Both the position numbers and the translations under genes were made by a program. A stretch of DNA of 18,578 nt from Rhodospirillaceae bacterium UBA4468 (GTDB lineage Bacteria > Pseudomonadota > Alphaproteobacteria > Rhodospirillales > Casp-alpha2): assembly GCA_002389385.1 (NCBI GenBank), contig DGOK01000024.1:5958-24535 (forward strand), read 5' to 3'. Under the pieces are notes generated by a model that ran no database searches, was not told where the DNA came from, and was given only the letters and a program-made list of their open reading frames with translations. Within the stretch, counting starts at the first letter, position 1. Every line of letters begins with the position of its first letter. This document shows, piece after piece, positions 7,625 to 14,897 of this stretch.

Positions 7625-10201
7625 TCAGAAAACGTCGAGCAAGCGATTGAGATAATCAAGCTCGAGTTGGGGGCGGTTGCGTTCACCTGAGCGCTTACGC
7701 AACTCGTCAATGATTTCACGGGCACGCAACAATTCCATCCGACTGGGGATTTCAACACCCCCATCTTCGGCGGTCTTTCCCTGGCCTTCATCTTGACCAT
7801 TCTGACGCCCGAACGGGTCGACGTTGCCCGGCCCCCCTGGGCTTGGGCGTTGACCATTCGCAAGCCCCATCTGAGGTCCAAACTGTTTGGCCATGGCTTC
7901 GGCCATCTTGCCTGTCGCGTCTCTGAGATCTTGTAGAGCCTGCGTCTGATTCCGGGCCGCATCACTGAGTTCACCTTTACCCAGGTTTTTTCCAGACTGC
8001 TCCATCTGTTGCTCTGCGCTGCCAAGATTGTCTGGTATTTGACCAAACATCTCATCCATTTGCATCATCAGCTCGCCAAGACGTTTACGCAAAGCCGCTT
8101 GTTCAGCCGGACTTGGCGTACCGTTCTGACCTTGTTGACCTGACTGATTCCCGGGCTGCTGGCCTTGCTGGCCCGGCTCACCTTGCTGACCGCTTTGCTG
8201 TTGTTGGCGTCTCAATTGAGCGCGACCGTTTTGCAGACTCTCTTTAAACGTACGGTCCAAAAGCTCTTGTTGATCCTGCGTCAACGAGCGCATGCCATCC
8301 ATCATCTTCTTTGCCTGCGCCATTGCCGGGTTCAATTGCTTTTGGTTTAAATTTTGGCGAAGCTGTTCAAGCATCTGCTGCATCTCGGCCAGTTTTTGTT
8401 CAGCCGTTTGGCGGTTTCCCGTCTCGGCCAACTCTTTAATCTGGTCGAGCATCTGCTGGATATCCTGTGTCTCCATTTGTTCGCTACCATCCATTGGCGG
8501 CAACTTGTCCATGCCCATTTCCTGAAGTCGCTCAACCAAGGCCTGCATATAGCGATCCATCGCGTCCTGCAGCTCCGCCATCACGCGGTCTAGTTCTTCA
8601 CCCGTCTTACCGTCTCGTAAAGCTTGCATCGCATCATCTTGCATCCGCATGAGGTCCGCTTCGGCGAGGGCAAATTCGCCATCCTCAATGCGCAATGCGG
8701 TTTCCCAAAGCAGGCGTTGCGTGCTTGAAACGTAATCATCAACGGCATAGTTCAGACGACTGTAGGCAATTCGAATAGAAAGGAATGCCACAGCGTCATC
8801 AAAGAAATGCGCCGGATAAAAAGACAATTGCTCAATGTCTTCTGCGACTTTCTTAATCACCTCAGCTATTGGATCGTTGAGCGCTTTCCGAGCCTCGACC
8901 AATTTCCGCGCGACAGGATGATTAAAAATGCGTTCCGGCAAAACCACTTCGATGGTATCCGTTTCAGTTTTCTGCCCCGCCGTATCCTCAGCGATCAAGC
9001 GGACCCGTACCGGTAATCCAGCCCAAGGGTGTGCAGAGAAATCACGCGCCGTCGTCGCCTGAATATCGCGTCGTTTGCGCGGCAATGGGACTTCGACCAG
9101 AATTTCAGCCGCACCTCCCGGCACCGCTTTCCCGTTTGGGCGGCGTATCAACAATTCAAGTTTTTTGATGCCGTAATCATCAGACGCAATATAGGCGACA
9201 TCCAATTGAGTTTCCCGGCGCTTAGACGGCGCACGTTCGAACTCGATATTGGGCGGGCTATCAGTGGCCACCACAAGCGGCCACGTTGCAAATTCATTTC
9301 CACCAACATCAATCGTCAGATGATCTGCACCGATCGACTTTTCATCCACAACCGTTTCAAGTTTATACGTCGAACTTGCCGCATCACCCAATCGTGGTAG
9401 CGCTTGTGTCGTACTGCCCAATTGAAGCGTCGGCTGAGCCTTTGCATGCGTCGCATGTATAAGGAGGGCCGAGCCAACCGGGACAATCAGTTGCGGACGG
9501 GCTTGCGATGGCGTGCTTTCGCCATCCGCTGACGCTTGCGTACGTGCAACACCGTTATACACACTGGGGGCCAGACCGGTATATGCAGGCGGTGTGATCC
9601 ACATATCCAAGCGGATATCCGCAGCCGCACTTACAATTCCAATTGGATCCAGCGCATGTAATATACGAGGCCAGGCATCATTGCCGCCCATCAACACACC
9701 GACGAATAACACCAGAACTGGCATAAACCTGAGGCCCCAGGGATCGATGGCCGCAACACCCGGCTTTGGCGTTGGATGTGTCAGATGCTCTGTCTCAGCG
9801 ATCGCACGGGTCATGTGCGCATGCCACAAGGTTTGCGCGCGCACACTGAGTTTACTTTGAGCCGGGGTATCAAATAGTGCCGTTAGCGGTCGATGCTTTA
9901 GGCCAGATGCTGTCTCAACGCGGCGTGCGGCTTCAGCCCCTTCAACGGGACGAAATGCATCGCTAAGACCCGTGACGGCATAACCAAACAGGACGGCAAG
10001 AAATGCCAGTATCGATGCATGCAGCACATCCGGTAGAACCGGCAGAATATCCGTAAGGGCAATGCCAATAAAAAGAACGGATACCGCCAAAGGGGCCCAA
10101 AGAACACGCCAAGTTCGCTCCCACCGAATAGCCAACGCAGCCATCCGCAAAACAAATGTGATGCGGTGCGTATTCTGTGGACGCTCAGCGTGTTCGTTCA
10201 T
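7625..10201 (-). CDS. TIGR02302/DUF4175 family membrane protein with helical, Gln-rich C-terminal half
   Basis: An 858-residue protein of the alphaproteobacterial TIGR02302 (DUF4175) family; its function is not known. The N-terminus has about three membrane segments (34-50, 58-78, 157-173). Residues 185-425 look beta-rich and extracytoplasmic (WITPPAYTG at 201-209 is a recurring family motif). Residues 430-660 are mostly helical and Gln/Met-rich, likely coiled coil. A Gln/Gly-rich low-complexity stretch follows (665-695), then another helical part and a conserved-looking C-terminus ELDYLNRLLDVF. It overlaps the lysA stop by 4 nt (ATGA on the minus strand), so the genes are translationally coupled. 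Placed with argH, the lipoprotein and lysA, it probably acts in the envelope. The main strand assignment is clear from length and codon use. Confidence 0.88.
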   Translation of the reverse strand: MNEHAERPQNTHRITFVLRMAALAIRWERTWRVLWAPLAVSVLFIGIALTDILPVLPDVLHASILAFLAVLFGYAVTGLSDAFRPVEGAEAARRVETASGLKHRPLTALFDTPAQSKLSVRAQTLWHAHMTRAIAETEHLTHPTPKPGVAAIDPWGLRFMPVLVLFVGVLMGGNDAWPRILHALDPIGIVSAAADIRLDMWITPPAYTGLAPSVYNGVARTQASADGESTPSQARPQLIVPVGSALLIHATHAKAQPTLQLGSTTQALPRLGDAASSTYKLETVVDEKSIGADHLTIDVGGNEFATWPLVVATDSPPNIEFERAPSKRRETQLDVAYIASDDYGIKKLELLIRRPNGKAVPGGAAEILVEVPLPRKRRDIQATTARDFSAHPWAGLPVRVRLIAEDTAGQKTETDTIEVVLPERIFNHPVARKLVEARKALNDPIAEVIKKVAEDIEQLSFYPAHFFDDAVAFLSIRIAYSRLNYAVDDYVSSTQRLLWETALRIEDGEFALAEADLMRMQDDAMQALRDGKTGEELDRVMAELQDAMDRYMQALVERLQEMGMDKLPPMDGSEQMETQDIQQMLDQIKELAETGNRQTAEQKLAEMQQMLEQLRQNLNQKQLNPAMAQAKKMMDGMRSLTQDQQELLDRTFKESLQNGRAQLRRQQQQSGQQGEPGQQGQQPGNQSGQQGQNGTPSPAEQAALRKRLGELMMQMDEMFGQIPDNLGSAEQQMEQSGKNLGKGELSDAARNQTQALQDLRDATGKMAEAMAKQFGPQMGLANGQRPSPGGPGNVDPFGRQNGQDEGQGKTAEDGGVEIPSRMELLRAREIIDELRKRSGERNRPQLELDYLNRLLDVF

Positions 10202-11484
10202 CCAGCCACTTCTTTCAGCGAAGGACGCTCTAACCAGTCGGGGATATGCTCGCGCTTGATCATTTCTTCAATGCCCAAACGGTCTGCAACAACAGCATAC
10301 GCATCACCGTTGACCAATATTTCTGGAACAAGATCGCGGCCATTGTACATAGATGACATGACGGCACCGTAAGCACCTGCTGAACGGAACGCGACCAAAT
10401 CGCCTGCCTTGATCTTTGGCATCATGCGTTGGCGTGCAAACGTATCACCGGTTTCGCAAACAGGCCCTACGATATCAATAGGTTCCAGCGCATCGCTTGT
10501 CGGTTCGCTGACAGGCACAATTGTGTGGTGTGCCTCGTACATAGCCGGGCGAATAAGATCATTCATCGCAGCATCTAAAATAAGGAAATTGCGATCCAGG
10601 CCTTCTTTGACATAAACGACGCGGCTTACCAATAAACCGGCGTTCCCCGCAATCATGCGACCGGGCTCAAACGCCAAACGGCAATCGAGGCCACCCATAA
10701 CCTCTTTCACCATCACACCATATTCAGCAGGTCTTGGTGGGGTCTCAGCATCATAAGGAATGCCCAGTCCGCCGCCTAAATCAACAACCCGAATGTCGAT
10801 GCCTGATGCGCGTAGACGTTCCACCAAACCACGGACTTTTGTGTAAGCGTCCCGATACGGCGTTAAGTCTGTGAGCTGCGAGCCAATATGCACCGCAACG
10901 CCAACAACATCTAAACCCGGCATCGCGTGCGCATCGGCGAAGACAGCTTCGGCCTGTTCCCAGGCGATCCCAAATTTGTTTTCACTTTTACCCGTTGTGA
11001 TTTTCGCATGCGTCTTCGCATCCACATCAGGATTAACCCGGATCGCAATCGGCGCTGTCACACCCATATCGACGGCAACAGCGGATAATGTCTTTAACTC
11101 AGGAATGGATTCAACATTGATCTGGTGAATACCCGCCGCCAAGGCTTCGCGCAGCTCGTCAGCAGATTTCCCTACACCTGAAAAAACTGTTCGAGACGCT
11201 GGAATACCCGCAGCCATTACGCGCTTTAACTCACCAATAGAGACAATATCCATGCCCGCACCTTGCGCGGCCAACGTTGCCAACACGCCAAGATTGCTGT
11301 TGGCCTTAATGGCAAAATACACCTCGGCATTGAGGCCGCTTAATGCATCCGCAAATACGGTGTAATGGCGCACCAAAGTGGCGCTCGAATAACAGTAAAA
11401 AGGTGTACCTACAGCATCAGCCAGCGCCTCAAGCGAAACACCTTCGGCATGCATTGTCCCGTTTTGATAATCGAAATGATCCAC
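10198..11484 (-). CDS. lysA: Diaminopimelate decarboxylase
   Basis: Makes L-lysine by decarboxylating meso-diaminopimelate, the last step of lysine synthesis, in the cytoplasm. The 428-residue protein is a fold-type III PLP enzyme: PLP lysine K60 in FAIKAN (58-63), HIGSQ (199-203), the glycine loop GGG (237-239) that binds phosphate, EPGR (273-276), and the catalytic cysteine C343 in CETGD of the second subunit active site. The start has a strong AGGAG about 7 nt upstream. It follows a small lipoprotein gene after 46 nt and shares ATGA with the next gene, so it is in the argH-lysA operon. Length and motifs are standard; nothing is missing. Confidence 0.97.
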   Translation of the reverse strand: MDHFDYQNGTMHAEGVSLEALADAVGTPFYCYSSATLVRHYTVFADALSGLNAEVYFAIKANSNLGVLATLAAQGAGMDIVSIGELKRVMAAGIPASRTVFSGVGKSADELREALAAGIHQINVESIPELKTLSAVAVDMGVTAPIAIRVNPDVDAKTHAKITTGKSENKFGIAWEQAEAVFADAHAMPGLDVVGVAVHIGSQLTDLTPYRDAYTKVRGLVERLRASGIDIRVVDLGGGLGIPYDAETPPRPAEYGVMVKEVMGGLDCRLAFEPGRMIAGNAGLLVSRVVYVKEGLDRNFLILDAAMNDLIRPAMYEAHHTIVPVSEPTSDALEPIDIVGPVCETGDTFARQRMMPKIKAGDLVAFRSAGAYGAVMSSMYNGRDLVPEILVNGDAYAVVADRLGIEEMIKREHIPDWLERPSLKEVAG

Positions 11485-11530
11485 GTCGTCTCCTAGGCGG
11501 CCTTAGCGGCCGAAATTCACTAAACTGCGA

Positions 11531-11800
11531 TTACTTAACCAATAACTCTGTCGCCGGTGCCGGTGGCGTATACGTGCCACTCGGATTAGATCGTGTTTGG
11601 CGCGTATATGTCCCGGTCGTTGTCGGCGTCACTTTTTGTGCCGTCGGTACACCTGTCGTTTGTTTCTGAGGCGCTGGATATACGAGAGGATATGTCGATT
11701 CGTCTGGATACGACGGCGTCGACTTAACGCCGCACGCTGCTGTTGCCGTAACTAAAAGGGCCGCCATCAAGCTTATCGATAATTTTTGTTTCGTCATCAT
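11531..11800 (-). CDS. Small lipoprotein, LptM-like (LPS translocon maturation chaperone family)
   Basis: An 89-residue lipoprotein precursor. A lysine-containing signal peptide with hydrophobic core (8-20) ends in TAAC, with the lipidated cysteine at 23. After the cysteine, CGVKSTPSYPD...YPLVYP resembles the CGxKGPLYxPxxxYP start of LptM/YifL proteins, and such a gene between argH and lysA is a common alphaproteobacterial order. In E. coli LptM helps assemble the LptDE outer-membrane LPS translocon. The rest is a Thr/Pro/Tyr-rich tail without domain. The -3 residue of the lipobox is Thr rather than Leu, so signal cleavage is likely but not certain. AGGA lies about 7 nt upstream of the ATG at 11800. 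Name by context and short motif, so moderate confidence. Confidence 0.7.
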   Translation of the reverse strand: MMTKQKLSISLMAALLVTATAACGVKSTPSYPDESTYPLVYPAPQKQTTGVPTAQKVTPTTTGTYTRQTRSNPSGTYTPPAPATELLVK

Positions 11801-11826
11801 GACATTATCCTAGCGCCAACAGCGCC

Positions 11827-13239
11827 TTAGAGAAACCGTGCTCGCGCATTATTGATCGAGTTGGCAACATTTATCGGCGACGTCCCACCATAGCTGGTCC
11901 GGCTCGCCACTGAGTTATCAACGCCCAATACATCGAATATGGCATGTGTAATGCCCGCTTCAACCGATTGCATATCGTCCAGAGTCAAATTTTCCAGGCC
12001 AACACCCTTATCTTCTGCCATTTTCACCAGCGCGCCGGTGACGTGGTGCGCATCGCGGAATGGCATGGCCAGCGTCTGAACAAGCCAGTCTGCAAGATCT
12101 GTTGCGGTCGAGAAGCCTTTGCCTGCATCGCCGTGCATCCGCTCTTTATTAAAGACAGCGCCCTGCATCATGCCGGTCATCGCCACCAGCGATAATGCCA
12201 GCGTATCAGCGACTTCGAAGACAGGCTCCTTATCATCCTGCATGTCCTTGCCATACGTCATTGGCAGGCCCTTCATCACAATCATCAGCGAATTCAACGC
12301 CCCGATCACCCGGCCCGTCTTGGCACGCACCAATTCTGCCGCATCCGGATTCCGCTTTTGTGGCATGATCGAGCTGCCAGTCGAAAATTCGTCCGACAAA
12401 CGCAAATAGCCGAACTGATCCGAACACCAAAGCACAATCTCTTCAGCAAGCCTGGACAAGTGAACAGACAAAATCGCACCCGCCGCCATGTATTCCATGG
12501 CGAAATCCCGGTCTGATACCGCATCAAGCGAGTTCGCAGACGGCCGATCAAAGCCAAGCGCCTTTGAGGTTAAATCCCGGTCGATGGGGAACGATGTACC
12601 CGCCAGCGCAGCGGCACCCAATGGATTCTCGTTCATACGTGCCCGTGCGTCCTGCACCCGAGAACGGTCTCGACCCAACATCTCAACATATGCCAACAAA
12701 TGATGGCCCAGCGTCACCGGTTGTGCCGTTTGCATATGTGTAAATCCGGGCATGACGCTCGCAGCATGGATTTCGGCTTGATCTAAAAGTGCCGCCTGCA
12801 ACGCCGCAATATCACCATCAAGGGTATCCAGCGCATCCCGCACCCATAGCTTTAAATCTGTTGCGACCTGATCGTTTCTGGACCGTCCCGTGTGCAGGCG
12901 TCCCGCTGCGTCGCCAATGATCTCACGCAAACGCGCCTCGACATTCATATGTATGTCTTCGAGAGACACCTTGAATTCAAACACGTCAGTTTCGATCTCA
13001 GTCTTAATCTGATCCAGACCCGCAATGATCGTCAATGCATCGTCCTTGGTTATAATACCTTGCGTCGCCAACATCGTCGCATGAGCTTTTGAGCCTGCGA
13101 TATCCTGGGCATACAGCTTCTTATCGAAACTGATGGATGCATTGATTGCTTCCATGACGGCAGACGGCCCAGCATTAAAGCGGCCACCCCACATCGCGCT
13201 TACGCCTGTTGCTTTGGTATCTTGTTTTTTATCAGTCAT
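11827..13239 (-). CDS. argH: Argininosuccinate lyase
   Basis: Last step of arginine synthesis: splits argininosuccinate into arginine and fumarate in the cytoplasm. The 470-residue protein has the family start MWGGRF (16-21), TGRSRNDQ (117-124), GFTHMQTAQP (165-174) with His168 as the likely general acid or base partner, and the signature GSSIMPQKRNP (288-298) with the catalytic Ser in the flexible loop. Length is normal. The start at 13239 has AGAGG upstream. It faces tlpA across 68 bp and leads the minus-strand run argH-lipoprotein-lysA-TIGR02302; the lipoprotein begins 26 nt after its stop. The divergent argH/tlpA pair is a familiar alphaproteobacterial arrangement. Confidence 0.98.
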   Translation of the reverse strand: MTDKKQDTKATGVSAMWGGRFNAGPSAVMEAINASISFDKKLYAQDIAGSKAHATMLATQGIITKDDALTIIAGLDQIKTEIETDVFEFKVSLEDIHMNVEARLREIIGDAAGRLHTGRSRNDQVATDLKLWVRDALDTLDGDIAALQAALLDQAEIHAASVMPGFTHMQTAQPVTLGHHLLAYVEMLGRDRSRVQDARARMNENPLGAAALAGTSFPIDRDLTSKALGFDRPSANSLDAVSDRDFAMEYMAAGAILSVHLSRLAEEIVLWCSDQFGYLRLSDEFSTGSSIMPQKRNPDAAELVRAKTGRVIGALNSLMIVMKGLPMTYGKDMQDDKEPVFEVADTLALSLVAMTGMMQGAVFNKERMHGDAGKGFSTATDLADWLVQTLAMPFRDAHHVTGALVKMAEDKGVGLENLTLDDMQSVEAGITHAIFDVLGVDNSVASRTSYGGTSPINVANSINNARARFL

Positions 13240-13307
13240 GGCAATTCAGCCTCTACAGCCCTAAATATACATAATTGTTTTCACTCAGTGTCGATAAGGA
13301 CTGACGA

Positions 13308-13907
13308 ATGGGTCAATCGGGTCTCAGCACCAAAAGCAAACTCGCGATCGCCGCCGTGGCGTCCGCGTCACTTATCGGCGTGATTTTCCTTATATCGCCC
13401 AAGCATGCAAGCGATCATAGCGCTGATTGTACGGTAAATAACGAGATATTGCAGACCATACAGCCCGCCGACGCCCCACAAGATGTACCTGACGTGACCT
13501 TTTTCAAAGCAGATGGCAGCAAAACGACGCTCAAAGACTATGCTGGGCAGGGGGTGATCTTGAACTTGTGGGCAACCTGGTGTGCGCCGTGCGTGCGCGA
13601 AATGCCTGAGCTCGACGCCTTAAAAGCCGATTTGGCCGGCGACAATATAGATGTACTGGCCGTTTCATCTGATCGCGCCGGTCATACAGCCATTTCTGAA
13701 TTCTATGAAAGAACAGGCATCAAAAATCTTGATGCACTCCACGATCCCAAGAGCGTCGCGGGGCGCGCCCTAGGCGTTCGCGGCCTACCAACAACACTGA
13801 TCATTAACCCAGACGGCAAAGAAGTCGCCCGGATCGTCGGCATCCATAAATACGACACCGAAGAATCCAAGGCGTATTTCAAGCGCTGCATTGGTACATT
13901 GCCATGA
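13308..13907 (+). CDS. tlpA: Membrane-anchored TlpA-like thioredoxin-fold protein
   Basis: A 199-residue thiol-disulfide protein. An N-terminal membrane anchor (about 11-30) should place the thioredoxin domain in the periplasm. The redox centre is WATWCAPC with C92 and C95, followed by VREMPEL, and the cis-Pro is P161 in GLPTT; these mark the TlpA/ResA branch of the family. Two further cysteines (C41 and C194) lie outside the centre. Such proteins reduce cytochrome c or copper-binding proteins, but the partner here is not shown. The ATG has AAGGA about 7 nt upstream. It shares ATGA with the following lipoprotein gene. The gene symbol is by family only. Confidence 0.88.
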   Translation: MGQSGLSTKSKLAIAAVASASLIGVIFLISPKHASDHSADCTVNNEILQTIQPADAPQDVPDVTFFKADGSKTTLKDYAGQGVILNLWATWCAPCVREMPELDALKADLAGDNIDVLAVSSDRAGHTAISEFYERTGIKNLDALHDPKSVAGRALGVRGLPTTLIINPDGKEVARIVGIHKYDTEESKAYFKRCIGTLP

Positions 13908-14242
13908 TCCAACGGTATAAAAATATTATTGTTCTCAGTGCGTGTATCTTAGGTGTCGTTATCATCGCGGGATGCACCACGAAACAATCACCTGCAAATT
14001 GGCAGCACCCAACGCTCGCCAAGGAACTGTGGGCTAAGGAAAGCGGTTATTGCCGTCGTCATGCGCGCCGGGAAACCGACATGGAAGCAGGCCTGGCAAC
14101 AACCAGGCCCTCCTCAAGCCATCTACCTGGTGGCATCTCGAGACACCGCGCATCAATGACCCAGTTTCAATTGCAACGCTTTCAACAACGCACGTTCAAC
14201 AGTTGCATGAAACGGCGTGGATTTGTGCCTATCGTCAAATAA
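13904..14242 (+). CDS. Predicted small lipoprotein of unknown function, coupled to tlpA
   Basis: A 112-residue predicted lipoprotein that I cannot match to a named family. The N-terminal hydrophobic stretch (8-22) ends in IAGC, with the lipidated cysteine at 24. The mature part is basic and has two more cysteines, C50 in GYCRRHARR and C101 in FNSCMKRRGF, placed as if to form one disulfide. The start overlaps the tlpA stop as ATGA, so it is translated together with tlpA, and a terminator follows the stop. That supports a joint role in the periplasm, perhaps as a substrate or helper of the thioredoxin, but this is inference from position and cysteines only. A spurious ORF is unlikely, since the signal peptide, overlap and terminator agree. 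Confidence 0.7.
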   Translation: MIQRYKNIIVLSACILGVVIIAGCTTKQSPANWQHPTLAKELWAKESGYCRRHARRETDMEAGLATTRPSSSHLPGGISRHRASMTQFQLQRFQQRTFNSCMKRRGFVPIVK

Positions 14243-14269
14243 AAACGGCGACCCGAAGGCCGCCGTTTT
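14241..14269. terminator. Bidirectional Rho-independent terminator with cUUCGg loop
   Basis: Inverted repeat AAAACGGCG (14242-14250) and CGCCGTTTT (14261-14269) between convergent genes. Read on the minus strand, the whole stem is 12 bp with one G/U wobble and closes on C(UUCG)G, with a T5 tail, so it should stop the DUF1127 transcript well. On the plus strand the loop is CGAA with one A/C mismatch and a T4 tail, so it also ends the tlpA-lipoprotein transcript. Confidence 0.85.
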
Positions 14270-14293
14270 CGCGAACAAATTTAACAACAGTGT

Positions 14294-14674
14294 TTAAGCT
14301 GCAAGTGGCAGTTCATACGGTGTAACCGTTGTTGTGTCTGCGTCTTTGCGGCCAAATGTCTCAATCGTCGCTGTCTTCACTGCAACAACACCGTATGTGC
14401 CATTACGCAAATCACGTGCGATTGATGGGATTTGAGCGCGCTCAATACCAATATCAGCAAGTACTGTGTCGCTCAGCTTCTCTAATGTGCGAACCGTCGC
14501 TTTAACGCGAAAATACGCTTTAACATTTGAGGTCATTTTTTTGAATGCGGATATGACCGCACGAATATCATTACTCAAAGCTTCTGCACGTGCGAGATGC
14601 GCCTGAGCAATAATCATTTGGATGTTTGCATCCTGATAAAGTTTAGCGCCATTCTCTGATTTTGTCTGTGTCAT
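14294..14674 (-). CDS. DUF1127 domain protein, long form
   Basis: A 126-residue protein. Residues about 60-90 (TVRTLEKLSDTVLADIGIERAQI then PSIARDL) match the DUF1127 core, the LxxLsDxxLxDIGi pattern of these proteins. In other alphaproteobacteria small DUF1127 proteins bind RNA and influence growth and phosphate or stress responses; many are 45-70 residues, so this one is about twice as long. The extra N-terminal part (1-58) is helical and the tail (91-126) is Thr-rich with no domain I know. AAGGA lies 8 nt before the ATG. It stands alone, convergent with the tlpA operon and divergent from aminopeptidase P. Confidence 0.82.
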   Translation of the reverse strand: MTQTKSENGAKLYQDANIQMIIAQAHLARAEALSNDIRAVISAFKKMTSNVKAYFRVKATVRTLEKLSDTVLADIGIERAQIPSIARDLRNGTYGVVAVKTATIETFGRKDADTTTVTPYELPLAA

Positions 14675-14897
14675 GTACCTGTTCCTTCATTCTGGAAGTC
14701 CAGGCCGGCGCAGCATGACCCGCGTCGCCCTTGTTTCAATGACGCTGGTATATGCGTTTATGCTGCAGTACAAAAACGCCAAATGCACGCATCTGATACG
14801 CGTCATACGCATAGCTAACGTCATAAAATTGACACAAGCCATGCAAAATAAGTTTACACTTGCACCTATCGTCATCACATCCTAGCCTTCTTGGGCT
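14675..14897. promoter_or_regulatory. Divergent promoter gap between DUF1127 gene and aminopeptidase P
   Basis: A 223-bp gap. The clearest item is TTGACA at 14829-14834 on the plus strand, a perfect -35 word, with weak -10 candidates TTTACA (14853-14858, spacer 18) or TACACT (14855-14860, spacer 20), so a promoter for the aminopeptidase gene starting at 14898. Short ORFs exist on both strands but have no family signs and no ribosome site, and I treat them as chance. I see no RNA gene. Confidence 0.5.

Noticed and set aside
14673..14885. Plus- and minus-strand short ORFs in the DUF1127/aminopeptidase gap
   Set aside because: No ribosome sites, poor coding character, overlap with likely promoter sequence.
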